Positions 42,900 to 48,852 of a DNA stretch of 53,097 nt are shown here, in pieces; positions within the stretch are counted from its first letter, which is position 1; each line of letters opens with the position of its first letter. Under the pieces are notes generated by a model that saw only the letters and a list, made by a program, of their open reading frames with translations, searched no databases and was not told the origin of the DNA. The translations under genes and the position numbers were made by a program. The stretch is from an uncultured Bacteroidaceae bacterium (GTDB lineage Bacteria > Bacteroidota > Bacteroidia > Bacteroidales > Bacteroidaceae), in NCBI GenBank assembly GCA_905234735.1, contig CAJOJA010000017.1, positions 1 through 53,097 of the forward strand. The letters are read 5' to 3'.

Positions 42900-44012
42900 A
42901 TGATTGAGAATCCTTTCATCACCTTTGGCTACGAGTCGGCTGCCTATTTTTGCGACCGCAAAGCAGAGACCCGCGAATTGGTCACCATGCTGACAAATGG
43001 CAACCATGCAGCTCTGATTTCTCCGCGTCGCATGGGCAAGACGGGGTTGATACGCCACTGCTTTGCACAACAGGAGATACAGGACCGATACTACACCTTC
43101 TTGATTGACATCTATGCCACCAAGAACCTGCAGGACATGGTCTATCGCATGGGACAAGACATAGTGAACCGTCTGAAGCCGCGCGGCCAGTCGGCCATCG
43201 ACGGTTTCCTGCGCTTTGTGACCTCGCTGCGCACAGGCATATCCTTCGACGGACAGGGCAATGCCAGTTGGAATGTCGGAGTGGGAGACATCAAATCACC
43301 CAGTTTCACCCTGGAAGAGATTTTCAACTATCTGAAAGCTGCAGACCGGAAATGCATCGTCGCCATCGATGAGTTCCAGGCCATAACGAACTATCCAGAG
43401 CAAAATGTCGAGGAACTGATGCGAACATACGTGCAAGACTGCCGGAATGCCGTATTCATATTCTCCGGCTCGCAAAAGAGCATGATGAGCGAGATGTTCT
43501 CATCGCCGGCTCGCCCCTTCTATCAGAGTGTTTCACTGATGTTTCTGAAGCCTGTGGCCTTATCGGAATACGAGGTGTTTGCCAAGAGGCATTTCGAAAG
43601 GGCCGGAAAACAGATTGCAGATGATGTGGTGAGGGCAATCTACGAGAGATTCGACGGCACGACCTGGTATCTCCAGAAGGTGCTCAACCAGCTCTTTGCC
43701 ACAAAGGACAGCGTCGTTGCAAGTGACGTTGACGAGGCAGTACAGCAAATCATCAATCAGAACGAAGAGGCCTACAAGGATGTACTCTATCAATTGACGG
43801 CCCGTCAGCGCGACCTGCTTGTCGCAGTCAGCCGCGAAGGCAAGGCCAAGCAGATAACCGGGATGGCTTTTGTCAAGCGTCACCACCTCACTTCTGCCAG
43901 CAGCGTACAAAAGTCTTCCCAGTCGCTCATGGAAAAACAGCTGTTGACCAACCAGCAGGGCATCTACGAGGTGTACGACAAGTTTCTGTCGGAATGGCTC
44001 CGAAAGAGCTGA
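42900..44012 (+). CDS. AAA ATPase (ATPase_2 / archaeal-type)
   Basis: 370 residues from ATG 42900; in-frame ATG 42864 lies before the -7 element. 'MIENPFITFGYES..YFCDR..E' opens the protein. The P-loop is 'ISPRRMGKTGLI' (residues ~37-48), Walker B is 'KCIVAIDEFQAI', and sensor I is 'FIFSGSQKSMM'. The C-terminal part (~255-360) looks like a winged helix ('LTARQRDLLVAVSREGK', 'SSVQKSSQSLMEKQLL'). Bacteroidetes encode many such orphan STAND-like ATPases, whose role is unclear. There is no attached nuclease domain. It is followed by a 33-base repeat array and by fragments of other ATPases, so this appears to be an accessory spot. Confidence 0.85.
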   Translation: MIENPFITFGYESAAYFCDRKAETRELVTMLTNGNHAALISPRRMGKTGLIRHCFAQQEIQDRYYTFLIDIYATKNLQDMVYRMGQDIVNRLKPRGQSAIDGFLRFVTSLRTGISFDGQGNASWNVGVGDIKSPSFTLEEIFNYLKAADRKCIVAIDEFQAITNYPEQNVEELMRTYVQDCRNAVFIFSGSQKSMMSEMFSSPARPFYQSVSLMFLKPVALSEYEVFAKRHFERAGKQIADDVVRAIYERFDGTTWYLQKVLNQLFATKDSVVASDVDEAVQQIINQNEEAYKDVLYQLTARQRDLLVAVSREGKAKQITGMAFVKRHHLTSASSVQKSSQSLMEKQLLTNQQGIYEVYDKFLSEWLRKS

Positions 44013-44028
44013 GTATGTCCGTTTCCCT

Positions 44029-44123
44029 TTGGATTTTTTTGATTTAGACCAAATTATTTCCTTGGATTTTTTCATTTTAAGGCAAATTATTTGTTTGGAT
44101 TTTTTCATTTTAAGGTGTCCAAG
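44029..44123. repeat. 33-base tandem repeat, about 2.8 copies
   Basis: Units begin at 44029, 44062 and 44095, period exactly 33. Each opens with TTGGATTTTTT and continues with an (A/C)ATTTTAAGG or GATTTAGACC stretch and AAATTATTT. The array lies between the ATPase stop and the ATPase fragment at 44129. Confidence 0.8.
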
Positions 44124-44128
44124 GGGGC

Positions 44129-44296
44129 ATGAAAAGTCTTTGGGACTATATGCGTGAGCGGAAACTGTCACAGGCCATCCGCTGCTCTCTGGAGAATTTC
44201 GGTGAGTTCGACTATGTCGATGAGCGGGCAGAAGGTGCCGTCAGGCACGTCCGCGTCTTCCCGCTATATGCTATCAGAGGCATATCGTACCCTTAA
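44129..44296 (+). pseudogene. C-terminal fragment of another AAA-type ATPase
   Basis: 55 codons from an ATG at 44129 to TAA at 44294-44296. The product holds 'AIRCSLENFGEFDYVD' and ends near 'VRVFPLYAIRGI', which resembles the final ~50 residues of Bacteroidetes AAA ATPases with a DUF4143-like or nuclease-like end. No ATPase core is upstream; instead there is the repeat array. I read it as a leftover of a deleted gene, possibly still expressed. Confidence 0.6.
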
Positions 44297-44319
44297 CCCA
44301 CAAAAAAAATGGTGAGAAA

Positions 44320-44351
44320 TTTGGCATTTTGCTCACTTAATCGTATCTTTG
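44320..44351 (+). promoter_or_regulatory. Promoter of the lipoprotein gene
   Basis: TTTG (44320-44323), 20 bases, then TATCTTTG (44344-44351). The leader is ~150 bases, with a CAGGTG/CACCTG hairpin (44375-44400) and a 20-base direct repeat. Confidence 0.78.
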
Positions 44352-44464
44352 CAGCGGATACTCGGTGGAGTATGCAGGTGCGAAAGTTTACTTCCACCTG
44401 TCGCTGGTGCCCGACGATGAACGAGTTCTTCAAGTCGTAGACGGATGACTCGCCCCTGCTGATT

Positions 44465-44503
44465 AATCCATAAAACAGAACTATAATCCATAAAACAGAA
44501 CTA
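44465..44503 (+). repeat. Tandem 20-base repeat at the lipoprotein start
   Basis: AATCCATAAAACAGAACTA occurs at 44465-44483 and again at 44485-44503, ending 2 bases before the ATG at 44506. A duplicated ribosome-binding region is a possibility. Confidence 0.85.
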
Positions 44504-44505
44504 GT

Positions 44506-45330
44506 ATGAAGAAAACTTTTTTATTTATGATCTTCATGATGATGGGGATATGGTGTGTGACAATGACATCGTGCGGCGGAGACGATCCGGCACCCACGCA
44601 GCAGACGGGGAACGACGACAAGGAGGAAGGGAATGGAACTACTGACAACTCTGACAATCCTAACAAACCTGATGAGACAGTGAAGTACCAGTACGTTGAC
44701 CTCGGCCTACCCTCTGGCACGCTGTGGGCAACGTTCAACGTCGGTGCCACGAAGCCCGAAGAATCTGGAGACTACTTTGCCTGGGGAGAGACTGCCAGCG
44801 ATGGGAAGATTTACAAGGGCGACGATGACCAAATCATCAAGAACTATTTCGACTGGCCCTCTTACAAATACTGTAACGGAGGTGAAAGCGACTTTGAGTT
44901 GACGAAGTATTGTCAGGATAAGTTTTACGGCTACAGAGGCTTCACTGACGGCAAAACAGAACTCGATTTGGCCGATGACGTCGCCTACAATAAATGGGGA
45001 ATGGGCTGGCGTATGCCGAGTAGCAGCCAGATGGAGGAACTTATCGACGGCAGCTATACCACTTTGGAGTGGACGGTGCTGAACCATGTAGCCGGCCTGA
45101 AGATAACGGGCAAGAAGAACGGGAACTCCATATTTCTGCCTGCTGCTGGGCATCGCGTCATCTTTAAGCTCGCCGACAAGGATACGGTATGCCATTACTG
45201 GGCACGTTCGCTATACACCAACCAACCGAGCTTTGCTTTCAACCTTGTGTTCGGCTCGGATGGAGGTCACGCTGATTACATCACCCGACGCTGTTACGGC
45301 CTGAGCGTCCGCCCTGTACGCAACCAGTAG
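44506..45330 (+). CDS. Lipoprotein with FISUMP/DUF1566-like domain
   Basis: 274 residues. Signal with lipobox MTSC (Cys23), then an Asp/Gly/Asn-rich spacer to ~60. The domain begins 'YVDLGLPSGTLWATFNVGA' and runs through 'ESGDYFAWGET', 'WGMGWRMPSSSQMEELID', 'FLPAAGHR' to 'YGLSVRPVRN'. This is the Fibrobacter-succinogenes-type paralogous domain (FISUMP/DUF1566-like), usually on surface lipoproteins in Bacteroidetes, often in families of paralogues. Function unknown. Monocistronic, with its own promoter. The region between it and the ATPase remnants looks rearranged. Confidence 0.8.
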   Translation: MKKTFLFMIFMMMGIWCVTMTSCGGDDPAPTQQTGNDDKEEGNGTTDNSDNPNKPDETVKYQYVDLGLPSGTLWATFNVGATKPEESGDYFAWGETASDGKIYKGDDDQIIKNYFDWPSYKYCNGGESDFELTKYCQDKFYGYRGFTDGKTELDLADDVAYNKWGMGWRMPSSSQMEELIDGSYTTLEWTVLNHVAGLKITGKKNGNSIFLPAAGHRVIFKLADKDTVCHYWARSLYTNQPSFAFNLVFGSDGGHADYITRRCYGLSVRPVRNQ

Positions 45331-45490
45331 CCTCTTGTAATTCCCGTCTGCTGACGGGCAACTTCATGCAGCAGGTCTTTCCTTGGAAAGATCCTCCCCG
45401 CGCCACTGCATAGTTCAATATAGTTTCCGTTGCTGTCATATCCCTGTTTGCAGCTGCAAAATCGTTTCGTAACATTCGATTTTAGGTTGG
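45331..45490. other. Intergenic stretch with hairpins, no gene seen
   Basis: Contains CCCGTC/GACGGG (45343-45358) and CTTTCC/GGAAAG (45379-45392). The first lies 12 bases after the lipoprotein stop and could help end transcription, but has no T-run. Confidence 0.4.
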
Positions 45491-45970
45491 TTGGTTAATA
45501 CTAATGTTTCTCTTCACTCTATAGTATTGTCTGTGCACGGACATTACATGGACGTGATGGAGAAGAGTTTCCATATAGTGAGGGTGAAGCCCTTCTTCAG
45601 AAATCTCGAAAAGGAACTGGTGAAGATGCCGATGACCTATTTCCTTGACTCTGGTATGAGGAATGTACTGCTCAACAACTTCCAGCCATTCATTTTTAAC
45701 CCCAACAAGGGGCAGACGTGGGAAAACTACGTCTTTCGCATTTTGGTTGACAAGTATGGAGTGGACGAAATACGCTTCTGGCGAACCACCGACAAGAAAG
45801 AGGTGGACTTTGTACTGCCTATGCTCACCCCTCCACTGGCATACGAAGTGAAGAGCAACACACATGCCGCCGACCTGAATAAGTACAAAACCTTTCGTGA
45901 GGCCTATCCCGACTTTCTGTTCCGCTTTTTCTGTCTTGAGCCCTTCACCGAAGATGTGCTACGGACGTAG
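45491..45970 (+). pseudogene. 5'-truncated DUF4143 ATPase
   Basis: Only the C-terminal part of an AAA_14/DUF4143 protein is left: 'YMDVMEKSFHIVRVKPFF..L', 'YFLDSGMRNVLLNNF', 'TWENYVFRILV', 'EIRFWRTTDKKEVDF', 'AYEVKSN'. The EVDF...EVK part belongs to a PD-(D/E)XK nuclease-like fold. The P-loop half is missing, the frame begins with a poor TTG, and no promoter is seen. The region before ~45540 does not match the family. The protein family's function is unclear; some members resemble toxin-antitoxin or defence ATPases. Confidence 0.75.
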
Positions 45971-46013
45971 AACGTAGGAAAGAACAAAAAATTTGCAGAA
46001 ATAAGGAAAAATA

Positions 46014-46045
46014 TTTGGAGGTTAGGAGAAAAAAACATAACTTTG
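46014..46045 (+). promoter_or_regulatory. Promoter of the small secreted protein gene
   Basis: TTTG (46014-46017), 20 bases, then TAACTTTG (46038-46045). It is 33 bases before the ATG at 46079. Confidence 0.8.
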
Positions 46046-46078
46046 TCGTTGTAAACGATAAAATACGCGCAGAAAGGT

Positions 46079-46384
46079 ATGACAAGAAGACTACAAATCA
46101 TGGCATTGAGCCTGCTCCTGATGGGCGCTCCCGTGAGCTTGATGGCTCAGAGCGACCGTGAGGAGGTGGATACCGAGATGTCGGCCGTCAGCCTTTCCGT
46201 ATCGGGATCCAAGGTACGCGTATCGGGTGCTGAAGGGCAGACGCTTGAGGTCTACAACCTGACGGGAACCAAGGTTGCCACCATACACTTGGATAGCAAC
46301 GAGAAGACGGTGACGCTGAATCTGCAGCGCGGCTGCTACATACTGAAGGTGGGCAAGGTGGTGCGCAAGGTCTCCATCCGCTAA
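46079..46384 (+). CDS. Small secreted protein resembling a stand-alone sorting-type domain
   Basis: 101 residues. Signal peptide ~1-23 ('LSLLLMGAPVSLMA'). The mature part is almost entirely a compact beta-sandwich of the kind found at the C-terminus of secreted Bacteroidetes proteins: 'LEVYNLTGTKVATIHL' and 'LQRGCYILKVGKVVRKVSI' match the 'VYN..G..V..........L..G.Y.(V/I)..G....K' pattern. It is curious to find this tail domain without a passenger. It precedes the ECF sigma factor gene by 78 bases, so could be in the same transcript. Function unknown. Confidence 0.7.
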   Translation: MTRRLQIMALSLLLMGAPVSLMAQSDREEVDTEMSAVSLSVSGSKVRVSGAEGQTLEVYNLTGTKVATIHLDSNEKTVTLNLQRGCYILKVGKVVRKVSIR

Positions 46385-46462
46385 CCTCGCTCCCACCATG
46401 CGTCGCAGTCCGTCGACCTCCGCTTCCAATTTTCCTTCTTACGTTTCTCATCTCTGTGTAGC

Positions 46463-47011
46463 ATGAAAAGTATCGACGAGAAACTGCTGATAGCTCAACT
46501 GCAAGACGAAAGCACGAGGGATGCTGCCTTCGCGACGCTTGTGGATGCCTACAAGGAGGCGCTCTACTGGCAGATACGCCGCATGGTGGTCAGCCACGAC
46601 GACGCCGACGACGTGCTACAGAACACCTTCATCAAGATATGGACGGGGCTACCCTCCTTCCGCGGAGAGAGTAAACTGAGCACGTGGATCTACCGCATTG
46701 CCACGAACGAGACGCTGAACTTCCTGGAACGTCAGCGCCAACCGGCCATGAGCTTGGACGACAACGACAATAACACGGCACTGTCGCTGCAGAGCGACCC
46801 GTACTTTGACGGCGACGAGACGCAAGCCCAGCTGCAAGCGGCCATTGGACAGTTGCCGGCCAAGCAGCGACAGGTGTTCATGCTGAAATATTATGAGGAC
46901 ATGAAATACGAGGACATGAGCGAGGTGCTGAAGACCAGTGTCGGTGCCCTGAAAGCCTCCTATCACCATGCCGTGAAAAAAATATGCAACTTTTTTGAGC
47001 GACTGGATTAA
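46463..47011 (+). CDS. ECF-family RNA polymerase sigma factor
   Basis: 182 residues. Region 2 (~24-92) has 'YKEALYWQIRRMVVSHDDADDVLQNTFIKIW' in segments and 'STWIYRIATNETLNFL'. Region 4 (~125-176) has 'LPAKQRQVFMLKYYEDMKYEDMSE' in pieces and the DNA-reading helix 'SVGALKASYHHAVKKI'. There is a very short linker of low complexity. It is followed by a single-span membrane protein and a Spy/CpxP-like periplasmic protein, an arrangement expected for an envelope-stress sigma factor with a nearby inhibitor. The stress sensed is unknown; no own promoter was identified. Confidence 0.92.
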   Translation: MKSIDEKLLIAQLQDESTRDAAFATLVDAYKEALYWQIRRMVVSHDDADDVLQNTFIKIWTGLPSFRGESKLSTWIYRIATNETLNFLERQRQPAMSLDDNDNNTALSLQSDPYFDGDETQAQLQAAIGQLPAKQRQVFMLKYYEDMKYEDMSEVLKTSVGALKASYHHAVKKICNFFERLD

Positions 47012-47059
47012 ACCATTTGCCCTTCGAACCATCAAACAGACAAGAGAACCGACAGAACT

Positions 47060-47401
47060 ATGATGACAAAAGAAGAAAAACGGATAACCGAGCTCGCTGG
47101 ACAGCAGAATCCCTTCCGCGTACCAGAGGGTTACTTCGAGGGTTTCAACGAGCGCCTCATGACCCGCCTACCCCGGACGGAGAAGGCCCGGACGATTCCC
47201 CTCCGTAGCCGACTTTGGCGCTATGCCGCAGCCGTAGCTGTCATTCTGGGTGTTGGTTCGGCACTGTACTGGAATCACGATACACGTTCGGCGATGGCCT
47301 ACTACGAAGAGAGCACCCTGGAGCAGTACTACAACGAGGCGCTCGACTATGCAATGGTGGACAACATGGAGATTGCTGCGTACCTGACAGAAGCGGAGTG
47401 A
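47060..47401 (+). CDS. Single-span membrane protein, probable anti-sigma factor
   Basis: 113 residues. The cytoplasmic part (~1-50) contains 'NPFRVPEGYFEGFNERLM', a conserved segment of small proteins next to ECF sigma genes in Bacteroidetes. One transmembrane helix at ~52-68 ('YAAAVAVILGVGSALYW') is followed by a ~45-residue periplasmic tail rich in Tyr/Glu. That topology, N-in with one helix, suits an anti-sigma factor; no zinc motif (HxxxCxxC) is present, so it is not a ZAS-type. The function is inferred from position. It lies 48 bases after the sigma gene. Confidence 0.75.
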   Translation: MMTKEEKRITELAGQQNPFRVPEGYFEGFNERLMTRLPRTEKARTIPLRSRLWRYAAAVAVILGVGSALYWNHDTRSAMAYYEESTLEQYYNEALDYAMVDNMEIAAYLTEAE

Positions 47402-47435
47402 GATTGAGAAATTGAGAGATTGAAAAAATGAGAAA

Positions 47436-47897
47436 ATGAGAAGGCTGACTACAATCATAGTGATGGGGCTGCTGGTGGCGCTGCCCGTACTGGCACAGAA
47501 CGACAGGCGTCCGCGCTTCAACCCCGAAGAGTTCAAGGCCAAGCTGGAAGCCTATGTTGCCCAGCGTGCGTGCCTGACGCAGGACGAGTGCGAAAAGGTG
47601 TTCCCCATCTACCACGAGATGAAGGAAAAGAAACGCGAACTGCAAAAGCAGGAACACAAGCTAAAGTCCAGCACCTCGAAGACGGATGCCTCGGAGAAGG
47701 AATATCAGGACGCACTGAATCGCATCGCTCAGCTGCATATCGAGAGTGCCAAAATAGAAAACCAGTACTACAAGAAGATGTGCAAGGAAATCCCGGCTAA
47801 GAAAGTCTACGGCATCCTCCTTGCCGAAGATGTCTTCCACCGCGAAATGCTGAACCGATTCAATCAAGGGCAAAATAAACAAAAACACAAACCCTGA
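47436..47897 (+). CDS. Spy/CpxP-like periplasmic protein
   Basis: 153 residues. Signal peptide 1-21 ('IIVMGLLVALPVLAQ'). The mature part is all-helical and rich in Lys/Glu/Gln: 'FNPEEFKAKLEAYVAQRACLT' and the long helix 'EMKEKKRELQKQEHKLKSS', then 'YQDALNRIAQLHIESAKIEN'. It resembles LTXXQ-like (Spy/CpxP) periplasmic chaperones and their Bacteroidetes relatives but lacks a clear LTxxQ pair. Being third in an ECF sigma operon, it may be part of the envelope-stress output or sensing. That role is inferred. Confidence 0.75.
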   Translation: MRRLTTIIVMGLLVALPVLAQNDRRPRFNPEEFKAKLEAYVAQRACLTQDECEKVFPIYHEMKEKKRELQKQEHKLKSSTSKTDASEKEYQDALNRIAQLHIESAKIENQYYKKMCKEIPAKKVYGILLAEDVFHREMLNRFNQGQNKQKHKP

Positions 47898-47923
47898 ACC
47901 ATACGGGACCTACCCCACCCTCC

Positions 47924-48003
47924 GGAACCTCTATCCTCCAAAGTTTTTTTTTATAAATATGTTGCTTTGTTGTATTTCCTGCTTTGGAGAGATTAGAGGT
48001 TCC
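47924..48003. repeat. Imperfect inverted repeat between convergent genes
   Basis: GGAACCTCTATCCTCCAAAG (47924-47943) matches the reverse complement of 47982-48003 except for two extra bases. The ~38-base loop has a T9 run next to the first arm. The second arm includes the last codons of mazG. It could end transcription of either gene. Confidence 0.65.
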
Positions 48004-48775
48004 GCTTCGCTTCATTCCATAGGGTATCCATCTCGCCCAGCGTCATATCCCTGAGGTTGCGCCCCTGCTCCTTGGCCTTCGCCTCTACGTAATTGAAACG
48101 ACGGATAAACTTCTGGTTTGTGTGCTCCAGCGCATTGTCAGGGTTAATGTGGTAGAGGCGAGCCATGTTAATCAGGCTGAACAGATAGTCGCCAAACTCC
48201 TCCTCGCTCTTCTGCCGGTCGCCTTTCTCGATTTCGGCACGCAGCTCGCCCAGCTCCTCCTGCACCTTGTCCCAAACATCCTCGCGCTGTTCCCAGTCAA
48301 AGCCCACATTCCGGGCCTTCTCCTGTATGCGTTCGGCCTTGATGAGCGAAGGCAATGCCGTCGGCACACCTGAGAGTACCGTCTTATTGCCGTCCTTCTC
48401 CTGCTGCTTGATTAGCTCCCACGACTTCAGCACGTCGCCAGCCGTCTCGGCCACAGCATCGCCATAGACATGGGGGTGGCGGAAGATGAGTTTGTCGCAC
48501 AGTTTGTGGCAGACGTCGGCAATATCGAACTGTCCCTTCTCGTCGCCTATCTTGGCGTAGAAGCACACATGCAGCAGCACGTCGCCCAGTTCCTTGCAGA
48601 TGTCCTGTACGTCGTCCTTTATCAGGGCGTCGCACAGCTCGTAGGTTTCTTCTATCGTGTTCATTCGCAGGCTTTCGTTGGTCTGCTTACGGTCCCACGG
48701 ACACTTCTCTCTCAGTTCGTCCAGCACGTCGAGCACCCGCCCGAATGCGGCCATCTTTTCTTCTTTTGTATGCAT
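47993..48775 (-). CDS. mazG: MazG nucleoside triphosphate pyrophosphohydrolase
   Basis: 260 residues from ATG 48775 (MHTKEEK...); ATG 48754 is an alternative. Two MazG helical domains are present. The first has 'CPWDRKQTNESLR', 'EETYELCDAL' and 'ELGDVLLHVCFYA'. The second has 'EELGELRAEIEKGD' and 'EEFGDYLFSLINMAR'. The Glu/Asp clusters (ExxE...ExxD) bind magnesium and the triphosphate. MazG removes pyrophosphate from abnormal or excess NTPs, and in E. coli also lowers ppGpp. The promoter -7 element (48784-48791) lies so close that a start at 48775 would leave a very short leader. Divergent from the phosphatase gene. Confidence 0.92.
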   Translation of the reverse strand: MHTKEEKMAAFGRVLDVLDELREKCPWDRKQTNESLRMNTIEETYELCDALIKDDVQDICKELGDVLLHVCFYAKIGDEKGQFDIADVCHKLCDKLIFRHPHVYGDAVAETAGDVLKSWELIKQQEKDGNKTVLSGVPTALPSLIKAERIQEKARNVGFDWEQREDVWDKVQEELGELRAEIEKGDRQKSEEEFGDYLFSLINMARLYHINPDNALEHTNQKFIRRFNYVEAKAKEQGRNLRDMTLGEMDTLWNEAKRNL

Positions 48776-48783
48776 AGCGAGTG

Positions 48784-48814
48784 CAAAAATACAAAAACAA
48801 CTTTCAACTACCAA
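48784..48814 (-). promoter_or_regulatory. Promoter of mazG
   Basis: On the minus strand TTG (48812-48814), 20 bases, then TATTTTTG (48784-48791). It overlaps the divergent promoter at 48802-48832. Confidence 0.65.
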
Positions 48815-48832
48815 CTTATTATTGTATCTTTG
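48802..48832 (+). promoter_or_regulatory. Promoter of the SpoIIE-type phosphatase gene
   Basis: TTTC (48802-48805), 19 bases, then TATCTTTG (48825-48832). It excludes the ATG at 48781 and supports the start at 48853. Confidence 0.7.
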
Positions 48833-48852
48833 TAGCAAAATTCCGAATAATT

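Noticed and set aside
44029..44123. CRISPR-like repeats
   Set aside because: The units are directly adjacent with no spacers and are AT-rich simple tandem copies.
44370..44440. Small reading frame in the lipoprotein leader (starting ATG CAG GTG)
   Set aside because: Its stop and codon use look random and it has no conserved motif; it overlaps a hairpin. It could be a decayed gene fragment but I cannot support it.
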